Part shown: positions 12,325 to 21,736 of the stretch, piece by piece | Layout: each line of letters begins with the position of its first letter | Numbering within the stretch: the first letter of the stretch is position 1 | NCBI RefSeq assembly: GCF_001439695.1 | Contig: NZ_JYLL01000001.1 | Coordinates: 124,001-188,000, forward strand | Direction: 5' to 3' | DNA from: Pseudomonas veronii | GTDB taxonomy: Bacteria > Pseudomonadota > Gammaproteobacteria > Pseudomonadales > Pseudomonadaceae | DNA length: 64,000 bases | The notes under the pieces: generated by a model | Database searches by the model: none | Told to the model about the DNA's origin: nothing | The model's input: only the letters and a program-made list of their open reading frames with translations | Made by a program: the position numbers and the translations under genes

Positions 12325-13392
12325 ATGACTGCCCTCAAGAACGACCGTTTCCTTCGTGCCCTGCTCAAGCAGCCCGTAGACGTCACCCCTGTGTGGATGA
12401 TGCGTCAAGCCGGTCGCTACCTGCCGGAATACCGCGCCAGCCGCGCCCAGGCCGGCGATTTCATGAGCCTGTGCATGAACCCGGAGTTCGCCTGCGAAGT
12501 CACCCTGCAGCCGTTGGACCGCTACCCGGAGCTGGATGCGGCCATCCTCTTCTCCGATATCCTCACCATTCCTGACGCCATGGGCCAAGGCCTGTACTTC
12601 GAGACCGGCGAAGGCCCGCGTTTCAAGAAAGTCATCAGCACCCTGGCCGACATCGAAGCGCTGCCGATCCCGGACCCGCACAAAGACCTCGGTTACGTGA
12701 TGGACGCCGTCAGCACCATCCGCCGCGAGCTCAATGGCCGCGTGCCGCTGATCGGCTTCTCCGGCAGCCCCTGGACCCTGGCCACCTACATGGTCGAAGG
12801 CGGCTCGTCGAAAGACTTCCGCAAGACCAAGGCCATGCTCTACGACAACCCGCAGGCCATGCACCTGCTGCTGGACAAGCTGGCGCAGTCGGTCACCTCG
12901 TACCTCAACGGCCAGATCATGGCCGGCGCGCAAGCGGTGCAGATCTTCGACACCTGGGGCGGCAACCTGTCGGCGGCGGCGTACCAGGAGTTCTCCCTGG
13001 CCTACATGCGCAAGATCGTCAGCGGCCTGATCCGCGAACACGAAGGCCGTAAAGTGCCGGTGATCCTGTTCACCAAGGGCGGCGGCCTGTGGCTGGAAAG
13101 CATCGCCGATGCCGGTGCGGATGCCCTGGGCCTGGACTGGACCTGCGACATCGGCGACGCCCGCCGTCGCGTCGGCAACCAGGTTGCGCTGCAAGGCAAC
13201 ATGGACCCGACCGTGCTGTACGCCAAGCCAGAAGCCATCTGCACCGAAGTCGGGCGCATCCTGGCCAGCTACGGCAAGGGCAGCGGGCATGTGTTCAACC
13301 TGGGTCACGGCATTACGCCGGAAGTGAACCCGGAACATGCCGGCGCGTTCTTGCGCGCGGTGCATGAGTTGTCGGCGCAGTATCACGAGTAA
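12325..13392 (+). CDS. hemE: Uroporphyrinogen decarboxylase HemE
   Basis: Removes four carboxyl groups from uroporphyrinogen III to give coproporphyrinogen III in haem synthesis; cytoplasmic and cofactor-free. The product has 355 residues, normal for the family. Both family signatures are present: [17 protein letters not shown] near residues 20-37 and [17 protein letters not shown] near 140-157. It stands alone between a REPIN and a strong hairpin, so it is probably monocistronic. Confidence 0.96.
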   Translation: MTALKNDRFLRALLKQPVDVTPVWMMRQAGRYLPEYRASRAQAGDFMSLCMNPEFACEVTLQPLDRYPELDAAILFSDILTIPDAMGQGLYFETGEGPRFKKVISTLADIEALPIPDPHKDLGYVMDAVSTIRRELNGRVPLIGFSGSPWTLATYMVEGGSSKDFRKTKAMLYDNPQAMHLLLDKLAQSVTSYLNGQIMAGAQAVQIFDTWGGNLSAAAYQEFSLAYMRKIVSGLIREHEGRKVPVILFTKGGGLWLESIADAGADALGLDWTCDIGDARRRVGNQVALQGNMDPTVLYAKPEAICTEVGRILASYGKGSGHVFNLGHGITPEVNPEHAGAFLRAVHELSAQYHE

Positions 13393-13411
13393 CCAGCGTC
13401 CCCGCCTGAAT

Positions 13412-13444
13412 CGAGCCCCCGTCTGCCCGGCAGGCGGGGGCTCG
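13412..13444 (+). terminator. Hairpin terminator after hemE
   Basis: Arms of 16 bases (13412-13427 and 13429-13444) pair along CGAGCCCCCG with one G-U pair, 20 bases after the hemE stop. The following TTGCGCTTC is only moderately U-rich. Confidence 0.7.
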
Positions 13445-13590
13445 TTGCGCTTCAGCTCTTGTTAAGTCCTGCCTTGGTAGTCTGTGGTCTTTAGGACTTA
13501 TCCTACGGCTGCCGTTGTCCGCCCAAGAAAAAATCCTGCCCAACTTTTCCACTCGCCAGTGATTGGCGTCCGTTGTCAGGTGATCGCTGG

Positions 13591-14100
13591 ATGAATACCG
13601 CTGACTATTCAACGTGCCAGAAACTGCTGCATTGGGTTTCGGCCGTCATCATCGTGTGGGCGCTATTGTCAGGTTCTGTCGTGGCGATATTCGCCGTGCC
13701 GGCCTCGGTCAAAGCGTGGGTGTTTTTTTTCAATGTGTCATTGACCACCCTGTACATCCCGGTGTTTGTCGTGCGGGTTTATTGCTCCTTTACCCACGGC
13801 CTGGATTTTTCCGTCAGGCGTTCACCGCGGGAATACCTGGCGCTATGGGTGCATAAGACCATGTATGTGGTGTTGGCAATGGTGCTGGCAACAGGGGTAC
13901 TGATGATGGATCGCCCGATCAACCTCTTTAACCTGGTCTCCTTCGCACCGTTTCACGGTGACCTGGCCAGCATCGTCTGGTACTCCCGCGTGCATGTGCT
14001 GTCCTGCGTGGCCTTGTTGCTGATGCTGGTGATGCACATCGGCGCCGTGGTTATGCACGAGCGCCGGGGCAAGCGGGTGATGGTGCGGATGTCGTTCTAG
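13591..14100 (+). CDS. Cytochrome b561-family membrane protein
   Basis: A 169-residue protein with about four membrane helices and the spaced histidines of b-type di-haem cytochromes (LLHWVSA, LWVHKTMYV, SRVHVL, LVMHIGAVVMH). Members of this family move electrons between quinols and periplasmic partners. ATG 13591 is chosen because AGGTGAT lies seven bases ahead; a TTG at 13573 is a poorer choice. It is convergent with the MFS gene, 11 bases from its stop. The physiological partner cannot be told from the neighbours. Confidence 0.75.
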   Translation: MNTADYSTCQKLLHWVSAVIIVWALLSGSVVAIFAVPASVKAWVFFFNVSLTTLYIPVFVVRVYCSFTHGLDFSVRRSPREYLALWVHKTMYVVLAMVLATGVLMMDRPINLFNLVSFAPFHGDLASIVWYSRVHVLSCVALLLMLVMHIGAVVMHERRGKRVMVRMSF

Positions 14101-14111
14101 GGCGCTGCGCC

Positions 14112-15380
14112 TCAAGCGGAGGCCAGCGGCGGCAACTTCGCCAACTTCAACGCCACCAGCAACGCGCCGAGCAACAGCGCGACGATAAACCCGCCAATCC
14201 CGTTCCACCCGGCCAAATGCCAGAAGAACCCCCCCGTGGTGCCGGCGACGCTTGACCCCGCGTAGTAGCAGAACAGGTACAGCGACGACGCTTGCCCCTT
14301 GGCTTTCACCGCGCGACGGCCGATCCAGCTGCTGGCCACCGAGTGCGCGCCGAAGAAGCCGAAGGTGAACACCAGCATGCCGGGTATCACCAGCCACAGC
14401 GGAGTGAACAGGGTCAGGCCGATGCCGCCAAGCATCGACACGATGGTGGCCCACAGCACACGGCGGCGGCCGAGGCGGTCGGCCAGCGCGCCGATTTTCG
14501 CCGAGCTGTAGATGCCCGAGAGGTACACCAGCGACAGCAGGCCGACCACGGCCTGGCTCAGGTCATACGGGGCGGCCAGCAGGCGATAGCCGATGTAGTT
14601 GAACATCGTCACAAACGCGCCCATCAGCAGGAAGGCTTCGAGGAACAACCACGGCAGGCCCGCGTCCTTGAAGTGCATGACGAAGCCGTCCACCAGGCTG
14701 CGCGGCTTGAGGCTGCTGGCGCGGAAGTTGCGCGATTCGGGGAGGATTTTCCAGAACACCGTCGCGGCGATCAGGGCCAGGGCGCCGATGATCAGCACGG
14801 CGGTGTGCCAGCTGACGAAGTCGATCAATACGCCGATGATCAGGCGCCCGCTCATGCCGCCGATGGCGTTACCGCCGATGTACAGGCCCATGGCCAGGCC
14901 GATGTGCTGCGGGTGGATCTCTTCGCTCAGGTAAGTCATCGCCACGGCAGCCAGGCCACTCAGCGACAGCCCCAGCAGCGCGCGCATCAGCAGAATCCCT
15001 TCCCAACTCGGCATCAGGCCGCTGGCGATGGTGGATAGGGCGGCACAGAACAACGCGGCGACCATCACCGGCTTGCGCCCCAGGGTGTCGGAAATCGGCC
15101 CGGTGATCAGCAGGCCCAGGGCGAGCATCGCCGTGGACACCGACAGCACCAGGCTGCTTTGCGCCGCGTTGATGGAAAATTCGTGGGACAACGCCGGCAT
15201 CATCGGCTGCACGCAATACAGCAGGGCAAACGTCGCGAAGCCGCCGCAGAACAGCGCCAGCACGGTCCGCATGAACATCGGTGTACCTTTTTCGATGTAC
15301 GTGTCAGTGAGCTGCTCCACCCTCTTATCCAGGGCAGTCAACGGGACTTCTTGAGCGAATGGAGCGACAGCAGATTTCAC
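14112..15380 (-). CDS. MFS transporter, YnfM-like
   Basis: A 422-residue major facilitator with about 12 membrane helices and the family signature between helices 2 and 3 (GPISDTLGRKPV) repeated in the second half (GALADRLGRRRV). It has a soluble N-terminal stretch of about 38 residues, as in E. coli YnfM. The substrate is unknown. It is divergent from a LysR-type gene with 124 bases between them, an arrangement that usually means the regulator controls the transporter. Confidence 0.8.
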   Translation of the reverse strand: MKSAVAPFAQEVPLTALDKRVEQLTDTYIEKGTPMFMRTVLALFCGGFATFALLYCVQPMMPALSHEFSINAAQSSLVLSVSTAMLALGLLITGPISDTLGRKPVMVAALFCAALSTIASGLMPSWEGILLMRALLGLSLSGLAAVAMTYLSEEIHPQHIGLAMGLYIGGNAIGGMSGRLIIGVLIDFVSWHTAVLIIGALALIAATVFWKILPESRNFRASSLKPRSLVDGFVMHFKDAGLPWLFLEAFLLMGAFVTMFNYIGYRLLAAPYDLSQAVVGLLSLVYLSGIYSSAKIGALADRLGRRRVLWATIVSMLGGIGLTLFTPLWLVIPGMLVFTFGFFGAHSVASSWIGRRAVKAKGQASSLYLFCYYAGSSVAGTTGGFFWHLAGWNGIGGFIVALLLGALLVALKLAKLPPLASA

Positions 15381-15504
15381 GGGGACCTCGGGGAGGAAAA
15401 GCCTGCCAGGACCGGCAATGCAAAAAAGAATATAGCTGCCTAATGATTCTTTCCAATATATTGTTCGACCTGTTTGATAGCTTTAACGACCTAATGAGGC
15501 TGCT
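15381..15504. promoter_or_regulatory. Divergent control region of the MFS and LysR genes
   Basis: This AT-rich gap between the divergent starts carries two related direct segments beginning ATAGCT and ending CCTAAT near 15434 and 15478. LysR proteins commonly bind such regions, so this is where the operator should lie. No exact T-N11-A site was settled on. Confidence 0.35.
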
Positions 15505-16419
15505 ATGGAATTACGTCACCTGCGGTACTTCATCGCCGTCGCCGAAGAGCTGCATTTTGGCCGGGCCGCGCAGGTGCTGGGCATCTCGCAACCGCCTCTG
15601 AGCCAGCAGATCCAGGCGCTGGAGCACGAGGTGGGGGCGCGTTTGTTCGAGCGGACCAACCGTCGGGTCGAACTGAGCGAAGCCGGGCGCTTGTTCCTGC
15701 ACGAGGCGCGACTGGTGCTGGCGCAAGTCGATAAGGCCGCGGATGTGGCACGCCGGGCGCAGTTGGGTGAGCTGGGCGAACTGAAGATCGGCTTCACGTC
15801 GTCGGCGCCGTTCAATTCGAGCATCCCCCAGGCGATCTTTGCGTTTCGCCAGGCGTTCCCGGCGGTCCACCTGAGTTTGCAGGAAATGAGCAGCACCGAG
15901 GTAGCCGAGTCGCTGGTGGATGAGTCGATCCAGGTCGGCTTGATGCGGCCGCTGCCGTTGCCAGACTCGCTGAGTGTGGTGGAGTTGATGCGCGAACCTC
16001 TGGTGGCGGTGCTCAACGCCGATCATCCCTTGGTGCAAGGCAGCGAGCGGGGCTTGCACCTGGTGCAGTTGGCCGAGGAGCCGTTCGTGTTTTTCCCGCG
16101 CAGCTACGGCAGCGGCCTCTACGCGCAACTGCTCAACCTGGCCCGCGACGCCGGCTTCAGCCCGCGCTTTGCCCAGGAAGCCGGGGAGGCGATGACGATC
16201 ATCGGGTTGGTCGCGGCGGGGTTGGGCGTGTCGGTGCTGCCGGCGTCCTACCAGCGCATCCGAATCGATGGCGTGGTCTATCGCACCCTGCTCGACCAGG
16301 AGGCGGTGACGGCGGTATGGCTGGTGCAGCGCAAGGGCGCGCAAACGCCGATGGCGCAGGCGTTTGTGGAGTTGTTGACGCGTAAGGCGGCGGTTCGCAG
16401 CGCGCTTGGGGGGCGGTGA
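15505..16419 (+). CDS. LysR-family transcriptional regulator
   Basis: A 304-residue regulator. Residues 1-60 form the winged helix-turn-helix (MELRHLRYFIAVAEELHFGR, then QPPLSQQIQALEHEVGARLF), followed by the linker helix and a periplasmic-binding-protein-like effector domain from about 90. It most resembles the CatR/BenM-type branch that starts MELRHLRYF. Its divergent partner is the MFS transporter, so it probably controls that gene in response to an unknown, possibly aromatic, effector. Confidence 0.85.
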   Translation: MELRHLRYFIAVAEELHFGRAAQVLGISQPPLSQQIQALEHEVGARLFERTNRRVELSEAGRLFLHEARLVLAQVDKAADVARRAQLGELGELKIGFTSSAPFNSSIPQAIFAFRQAFPAVHLSLQEMSSTEVAESLVDESIQVGLMRPLPLPDSLSVVELMREPLVAVLNADHPLVQGSERGLHLVQLAEEPFVFFPRSYGSGLYAQLLNLARDAGFSPRFAQEAGEAMTIIGLVAAGLGVSVLPASYQRIRIDGVVYRTLLDQEAVTAVWLVQRKGAQTPMAQAFVELLTRKAAVRSALGGR

Positions 16420-16492
16420 GTTCAGCTGTGTTTTGCCAGCGCTTGCAGAGCCAGGCAGGACGCGGCGATGACAAGCCCACCGGTTTGTGAAG

Positions 16493-16512
16493 AGGGCGCC
16501 GAACGGCGCCCT
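16493..16512. terminator. Bidirectional hairpin terminator
   Basis: AGGGCGCC and GGCGCCCT pair around a GAAC loop between the LysR stop (plus strand) and the lipoprotein stop (minus strand). TTTGTCGTTT follows on the plus strand. It would end the LysR transcript and could also end the long pigment operon. Confidence 0.65.
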
Positions 16513-16527
16513 TTGTCGTTTCCGGGG

Positions 16528-16923
16528 TTACTGCATCCCCGCCGAACGCAACCCCGCCATGATGTCCCGATCCAGCATGCTCACCCAACGGTTGTAGTTG
16601 CGATGGATCTTGCCGTCCTTGTAGCCCAGGTCGCGGCTGTCGCGGTAAGTGATGGCGTAGCTGTTGCGGGTGTAGCGGATGTCGATGGCGGCGTAGAACT
16701 GATTGCGCACGGTGATCTCAGCCTGCACCAGTTGCGGGCTCAGGCGTTGCACGGTCCATTCGCGTTTTTGCAGGGCGGTGACGATCACCTGTTTGACTTG
16801 TTCTTCGCTGACCTGGGCACCCGCCGGCAAGTCGTGCTGGGTGTTGAGCACCGGTTTGCTGGTGCAACCGGCGCCGGTCAGCAGGGCCAGGGTGATCAGG
16901 GTGGCGCGTAGCAAGGAAGACAT
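16528..16923 (-). CDS. Small lipoprotein, last gene of the APE operon
   Basis: A 131-residue protein with a lipoprotein signal peptide (lipobox LTGAGC, Cys20). The mature part of about 110 residues has a mixed alpha/beta look with QVIVTALQKREWTVQ and many Tyr/Arg residues near the end; no named domain is recognised. It begins 27 bases after the last ketosynthase and ends just before a hairpin, so it is the promoter-distal gene of the operon. It may help place the pigment lipid at the outer membrane, by context only. Confidence 0.7.
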   Translation of the reverse strand: MSSLLRATLITLALLTGAGCTSKPVLNTQHDLPAGAQVSEEQVKQVIVTALQKREWTVQRLSPQLVQAEITVRNQFYAAIDIRYTRNSYAITYRDSRDLGYKDGKIHRNYNRWVSMLDRDIMAGLRSAGMQ

Positions 16924-16950
16924 TCCGTTTTCTCCAGTTGATGTAAAAAG

Positions 16951-18177
16951 TCAGGACCAGCGGCGGAAGATCAACGAGGTGTTGACGCCGCCGAAGGCAA
17001 AGTTGTTGTTCATCACGTAGTCGTGGTGCATCTCGCGAAACTCACCTTGCAGGTAATCCAGCTCGCCGCACTGCGGGTCGACGGAATCCAGGTTGAAGGT
17101 GTGTACGTACTGGTCGCGGTTCATCATCTCGATGCTGAACCACGACTCCAGCGCCCCGCACGCGCCCAGGGTGTGGCCGAGGAAACTCTTCTGCGAGCTG
17201 ATGGGCATGCGGCTGCCGAACAGGCTGTTGGTGGCCAGGGTTTCGGCGATGTCGCCCTGGTCGGTGGCGGTGCCATGGCCGTTCACGTAGCCGATGACCG
17301 AGGGCTCGAGCCCGGCGTCTTCCAGGGCCAGCTCCATGGCGCGGCGCATGGTTTTCTGTTCCGGGCGCGTGGTGTGCTGGCCGTCGGCGTTGCTGCCGAA
17401 ACCGACAATTTCGGCGTGGATGTGTGCGCCACGGGCCAGGGCATGTTCCAGTTCTTCGAGCACCAGCATGCCGCCGCCTTCGCCGATCACCAGGCCGTCG
17501 CGGCCGCTGTCGTAGGGGCGCGGGCTGGTCTGTGGCGCATCGTTCTTCAGGCTGGTGGCGTAGAGCGCGTCAAACACCATGGCTTCGGTGGGGCACAGCT
17601 CTTCGGCGCCGCCGGCGAGCATCAGCGGCAGGCGTCCGAACTTGATCGCCTCATAGGCATAGCCGATGCCCTGGCTGCCGCTGGTGCAAGCGCTGGACGT
17701 GGGAATCAAGCGCCCGGTGAGGCCAAAGAAGATGCTGATATTCGCCGCCGTGGTGTGGGGCATCATGCGGACATAGGAGTTGGCGTTCAGCCCCTCGGCC
17801 ACCGAGTTGAGCAGCATGTTGCCGAACGCCTTGATCTCGTCGGTGCTGCCGGTGGACGAGCCGCAGGCCACGCCCATGCGCCCGTCCTTGATCGACTCGT
17901 CACCGAGCAAGCCGGCGTCTTTCAGCGCCTGCTCCGCCGCCCACACCGCCAGGCGCGATACGCGGCCCATGCTGCGCAGTTGCTTGCGGGTCCAGTGCGC
18001 GGGCACGACGAAGTCGTCGATCGGCCCGGCCAGGCGCGTGTTCAATTCGCTGAAACGGTCCCACTCGTCCATGCGCCGGATGCCGCTGCGGTTGGCGCGA
18101 AAGTTGGCGGCGATGGTGTTCCAGTCGCTGCCCAGGGAGGTGATGCCGGCCATGCCGGTTACGACCACGCGCTTCAT
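16951..18177 (-). CDS. apeR: Beta-ketoacyl-ACP synthase (ApeR-like)
   Basis: A 408-residue FabF-type condensing enzyme. The catalytic triad is complete: Cys in SSACTSGS, His in NGHGTATDQGD and His in SFLGHTLGACG. ATG 18177 is used because it overlaps the preceding stop as TGATG; an upstream GTG at 18183 would add two residues. In characterised aryl polyene systems ApeR is the second ketosynthase next to the KS/CLF pair. The order here (KS, dehydratase, ketoreductase, KS) matches apeO-P-Q-R. Confidence 0.88.
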   Translation of the reverse strand: MKRVVVTGMAGITSLGSDWNTIAANFRANRSGIRRMDEWDRFSELNTRLAGPIDDFVVPAHWTRKQLRSMGRVSRLAVWAAEQALKDAGLLGDESIKDGRMGVACGSSTGSTDEIKAFGNMLLNSVAEGLNANSYVRMMPHTTAANISIFFGLTGRLIPTSSACTSGSQGIGYAYEAIKFGRLPLMLAGGAEELCPTEAMVFDALYATSLKNDAPQTSPRPYDSGRDGLVIGEGGGMLVLEELEHALARGAHIHAEIVGFGSNADGQHTTRPEQKTMRRAMELALEDAGLEPSVIGYVNGHGTATDQGDIAETLATNSLFGSRMPISSQKSFLGHTLGACGALESWFSIEMMNRDQYVHTFNLDSVDPQCGELDYLQGEFREMHHDYVMNNNFAFGGVNTSLIFRRWS

Positions 18178-18905
18178 CAACACAGACCTCCGTTCACGGC
18201 CAAGACCTGGCGGGTGATATAGCCGGCTTCGGCCGACATCAGGAAATTCACCGCGCCGGCCACTTCTTCCGGCGTGCCCATGCGCTGCGCCGGGATCATT
18301 TTCATCAGCTCTTCGACCGGCACGTTTTCATCGAGCATCGCGGTGTCGATCAGGCCCGGTGCGACGCAGTTGACGGTGATCTTGCGCTTGCCCAGCTCGA
18401 TGGCCAGGGCCTTGGCCGCGCCGATCAGGCCGGCCTTGGAGGCGCTGTAGTTGACCTGGCCGCGATTGCCGATCAGCCCGGACACCGAGGTGATGCACAC
18501 GATACGCCCGGCGGCGCGACGGCGGATCATCGGCATCATCACCGGGTGCAGCACGTTGTAGAAACCGTCGAGGTTGGTACGCATCACCACGTCCCAGTCG
18601 TCTTCCGACAAGGCCGGGAACGCGCCGTCGCGGGTCAGGCCGGCGTTGAGCACCACGCCGTAATACGCGCCGTGTTGTTCCACGTCGGCTTCGAGGATTG
18701 CCTTGCACTCGGCCCGCTCGGAAACGTCGAATTGCAGCACCCGCGCCTTGCGGCCCAGAGCTTCGATCTCGACCTGCACCGCGTCGGCTTCTGCTCGACC
18801 GCTGCGGCAATGCAACACGATGTCGTGCCCGGCCTGCGCCAGGCGCAGGGCAATGGCGCGGCCGATGCCACGGCTGGAGCCGGTGACCAGTACGGATTCA
18901 GTCAT
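18177..18905 (-). CDS. apeQ: 3-oxoacyl-ACP reductase, FabG-like (ApeQ)
   Basis: A 242-residue short-chain dehydrogenase that would reduce the beta-keto group after each elongation with NADPH. The nucleotide motif TGSSRGIG lies at about 8-15, NAG near 88, and the catalytic Ser, Tyr and Lys in ITSVSG and YSASK. It overlaps the dehydratase gene upstream by four bases and the ketosynthase downstream by one, so translation is coupled. Confidence 0.9.
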   Translation of the reverse strand: MTESVLVTGSSRGIGRAIALRLAQAGHDIVLHCRSGRAEADAVQVEIEALGRKARVLQFDVSERAECKAILEADVEQHGAYYGVVLNAGLTRDGAFPALSEDDWDVVMRTNLDGFYNVLHPVMMPMIRRRAAGRIVCITSVSGLIGNRGQVNYSASKAGLIGAAKALAIELGKRKITVNCVAPGLIDTAMLDENVPVEELMKMIPAQRMGTPEEVAGAVNFLMSAEAGYITRQVLAVNGGLC

Positions 18906-19363
18906 GGCGTTTCGTCCTTCGATTCATCTAAATAGGTGGCCGCCTGGGGCGGTCGAAATACGTTCAAGCGGGCGCTGGCGTGGATACCGTCGCCGGTCAG
19001 GTGGCATTCGAACACACCCATGCCGTTGTCGTCTTCCAGGGAGCGCAGGCCGTGGATGGTCAACTCGGCACCGGCCGGGAAGTGCTCCACGTTGCACTCG
19101 AACTTACGCGTGCCCAACAGGAAGCCCAGCTCCACCGCCTGGCCGTTCTGGCGCGCGCGGCAACCGGCATAGGCGGCGACGCTTTGCGCCATCAGCTCGA
19201 TGCCGACCCAGGCCGGCAGGCTGCCGTCGGGGCGGTTGAACAAGCCACCGGGCTTGACGGTGAGGCGGGTGTGAATCTGCTCTTCGTCGAACGACAGCAC
19301 CTGGTCGATCAGGATCATGTCGCCCGCGTGGGGCAGCAGTGCGGCGAGTGGCCAATCGATCAT
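18902..19363 (-). CDS. apeP: 3-hydroxyacyl-ACP dehydratase (ApeP-like)
   Basis: A 153-residue hotdog-fold protein (MIDWPLAALLPHAGDMILID, then WVGIELMAQSVAAY) of the family found in aryl polyene clusters. ApeP works with ApeI as an unequal dehydratase pair that forms the polyene double bonds. The second dehydratase of this cluster is fused to the ligase at 29601-31271. It shares ATGA overlaps with both neighbours. Confidence 0.85.
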   Translation of the reverse strand: MIDWPLAALLPHAGDMILIDQVLSFDEEQIHTRLTVKPGGLFNRPDGSLPAWVGIELMAQSVAAYAGCRARQNGQAVELGFLLGTRKFECNVEHFPAGAELTIHGLRSLEDDNGMGVFECHLTGDGIHASARLNVFRPPQAATYLDESKDETP

Positions 19364-20526
19364 GGGGCCTCTGCGATAATCAGGCTGACATTATTGCCGC
19401 CGAAGGCAAACGAGTTGCTCATCAGGCAGCGTTTTTTCAAGGTGTCACCTCGGCGTGCCCACTGCAAGGCGGGCAGCGCCGGGTCGGCCTGGCCGTCCCA
19501 TACGTGGGGCGGCAGCCGGCCGTGGGCCAGGCTCAGCCAGCAGAACGCCGCTTCCAGCGCGCCGGCCGCGCCCAGGGTGTGGCCGCTCATCGGTTTGGTC
19601 GATGAACAGGCCACGCCGTCGGGGAACAGGTTGGCGACGGCCAGGCTTTCCATGGCGTCGTTGTGTTGGGTGGCGGTGCCGTGCAGGTTCAGGTAGCCGA
19701 TCTGCTCCGGCTTCAAGCGCGCGCTGGCCAGGGCCTTGCGCATCGCCAGCAACGCGCCTTTGCCAGTGGGCTCCGGCGCGGAAATATGGTGTGCATCGCA
19801 ACTCGCGCCACTGCCTAGCAGCGCGATGGGGGCGGGCTCGCGAGTCATCAAAAACAACACCGCCGCTTCGCCGATGTTGATGCCGTTGCGGTTCACCGAA
19901 AACGGGTTGCAACGCTCGCTCGAGACCGCCTCCAGCGCGGTAAAGCCGTTAAGCGTCAGCTTGCACAGGCTGTCGACGCCGCCGCAGATCACCGCATCGC
20001 ACAGGCCCAGCTCCAGCAGGCGCCGGGCACTCATCAACGCGCGGGCGCTGGAGGTGCAGGCGGTGGAAATCACATAGGCCGGGCCGCTCAGTTGCAGCCA
20101 GTCGGCGAGGAAGTTCGCCGGGGCGCTGAGTTCCTGTTGCTGGTAGTCGTAGTCGTCGGGGAACCGATGATCGCTCAGGTAACGGGCAATGCCGCGACTG
20201 GCTTCGTCGATGCCCGAGGTGCTGGTGCCGAGCACAATGCCGACCCGCGCCGCGCCGTAGCGTTGGATCGCCTGGCGGATCTCGCTGTCGATCTGCAACG
20301 CGGCTTCGAGCAGCAACTGGTTATTGCGGCTGCTTTGCTGGCCCAGCTCGGGCGGGATGGTCGCCAGTGCGCCCGGTACGCCGGCAACCGGCAACACGCA
20401 CTCCGGCACCCAGTCGCTTTCGGCGCGCATGCCGGAGCAGTCGCCGGCAAACAGGCTGCGGCTGACGTCGGCCTGGCCGCGCCCGAGAGCGCAGATCACG
20501 CCGAGGGCATTCAGATACGCGGTCAT
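19360..20526 (-). CDS. apeO: Beta-ketoacyl-ACP synthase (ApeO-like)
   Basis: A 388-residue condensing enzyme with an intact triad: Cys in STACTSSAR, His in NLHGTATQHND and His in KPMSGHTLGAAG. In studied systems ApeO is the chain-extending ketosynthase that forms a heterodimer with the chain-length factor ApeC; a candidate ApeC is at 33109-33828. The frame is open 31 codons further upstream, but ATG 20526 forms the ATGA overlap with the lipoprotein stop and gives the family N-terminus MTAYLNALGVI. Confidence 0.9.
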   Translation of the reverse strand: MTAYLNALGVICALGRGQADVSRSLFAGDCSGMRAESDWVPECVLPVAGVPGALATIPPELGQQSSRNNQLLLEAALQIDSEIRQAIQRYGAARVGIVLGTSTSGIDEASRGIARYLSDHRFPDDYDYQQQELSAPANFLADWLQLSGPAYVISTACTSSARALMSARRLLELGLCDAVICGGVDSLCKLTLNGFTALEAVSSERCNPFSVNRNGINIGEAAVLFLMTREPAPIALLGSGASCDAHHISAPEPTGKGALLAMRKALASARLKPEQIGYLNLHGTATQHNDAMESLAVANLFPDGVACSSTKPMSGHTLGAAGALEAAFCWLSLAHGRLPPHVWDGQADPALPALQWARRGDTLKKRCLMSNSFAFGGNNVSLIIAEAP

Positions 20527-21005
20527 CGCGCCATTCCCAGCGGGGTGATGCGATAGCTCAGCGGTTGCCCGCGCATGTTCACGCTGAACACCTCGGATGA
20601 CTGATAGACGATTTGCCAATGGCCCGGCAGGGTGCGTGTCAGGTCCATCGCTTGGGCGTTCGGGTACAGCGCGCGGAGGTCATCCGCCGAAGTCAGTGCA
20701 AACAGCAACGCGGCGAACAGCTCGCGCGCCTGGGGATTGGGCGGCAGCAACCCGTCGGCCTGCCACTGGCCGTCGATCAGCTTCTGTCGGGCCTGAGGGA
20801 TGCCCAGCGGGTCCATCATCGACCAGCGGATCGCGTTGCCTTCGCGCTGGATCACCAGCAACCAGTCCTGGCTCTGGCCGTCCGCCAGGCGCTGCACGTG
20901 CAGTTGCATCGGCAGGGCCAGGGCCGGGTTTTTTGCCGGCAAGGGCGGTTGGCTGGCGCAGGCGCTCAGCAGCAACAGGCAGCCGATCAGCAGCGCACGC
21001 ATCAT
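20523..21005 (-). CDS. DUF3261-type lipoprotein of the APE operon
   Basis: A 160-residue lipoprotein: the signal peptide is MMRALLIGCLLLLSAC with the lipobox LSAC. The mature part resembles the DUF3261 family regularly seen next to the MMPL exporter and LolA-like protein of aryl polyene clusters (the ApeN position, as I recall the naming). It probably helps carry or insert the pigment lipid at the outer membrane. ATG 21005 or 21002 both fit; the first overlaps the methyltransferase stop. Confidence 0.7.
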   Translation of the reverse strand: MMRALLIGCLLLLSACASQPPLPAKNPALALPMQLHVQRLADGQSQDWLLVIQREGNAIRWSMMDPLGIPQARQKLIDGQWQADGLLPPNPQARELFAALLFALTSADDLRALYPNAQAMDLTRTLPGHWQIVYQSSEVFSVNMRGQPLSYRITPLGMAR

Positions 21006-21736
21006 GGTGCCGCGCTCGCCAAGGGTTTGCGCGCCACGCAGTTGACCAGGGTTTCTTCGCGCTGGCCCACCGGCGGTGCCTTGCACAGGCCCCAGCGTTC
21101 CAGCAGGCCGAAATCGCTGGCCCGGCTCCACCACAGGTATGGGTAGGAGACGTTCTGCGCGCCGAATTCAAAGCCCTGCTCGTGCAGCATCTGCAGGTAC
21201 TCTTCGGCGCTTTTCTGCACCTGCATGGGGTGGCGGAACAACCAGCGAATCACCCAGGTGTCGATATAGGCTTCGGTGGACTCGGCAAACAGCAGATAGC
21301 CGCCGGGCTTGAGGACCCGGTAGAACTCTTTCAATGCACGGTGCTGCTCAACCAGATGATGGAAGGTCTGGTGGCAGAACAGGATATCGACGCTGGCGTC
21401 GGCGACGTCGAGGGTGGCGCAGTCGCTGCCGATCAGCTCGACGTCCAGCCCCTGGTGCGCGGCTTCCGCCTTGCTCAGCTCAAGGCTGTGCGGGTCGGCA
21501 TCCAGCCCGATCAGGCGGGACGGCGCAAACACTTGCTGCAACAGCTTGAAGGATTTGCCCTGGCCGCAGCCGGCGTCCAGCAGTACCGGCGCCACCGGCA
21601 GCGGTTCGCTGAACAGGCTGCGCAGGTCGTTGATCGCCACGCGCAACACATGGTGCTGCCAGGTGTGGCTGCGCAGGAACCAGAAGCCGAACTTGGTTTC
21701 TTCGACGTAGTTCTTACTCAAGTACTGACTGCTCAC
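21002..21736 (-). CDS. SAM-dependent class I methyltransferase
   Basis: A 244-residue methyltransferase with motif I LLDAGCGQGKS, motif II LIGLDAD and motif IV/post-I segments (IGSDCATLDV, YRVLKPGGYLLFAEST). The start is GTG at 21736, which overlaps the flavoprotein stop as GTGTGA and gives MSSQYLSKNYVEETK. O-methylation of the aryl head is known in aryl polyenes, so the likely job is methylation of the ring hydroxyl. The substrate is not shown by the sequence. Confidence 0.8.
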   Translation of the reverse strand: MSSQYLSKNYVEETKFGFWFLRSHTWQHHVLRVAINDLRSLFSEPLPVAPVLLDAGCGQGKSFKLLQQVFAPSRLIGLDADPHSLELSKAEAAHQGLDVELIGSDCATLDVADASVDILFCHQTFHHLVEQHRALKEFYRVLKPGGYLLFAESTEAYIDTWVIRWLFRHPMQVQKSAEEYLQMLHEQGFEFGAQNVSYPYLWWSRASDFGLLERWGLCKAPPVGQREETLVNCVARKPLASAAP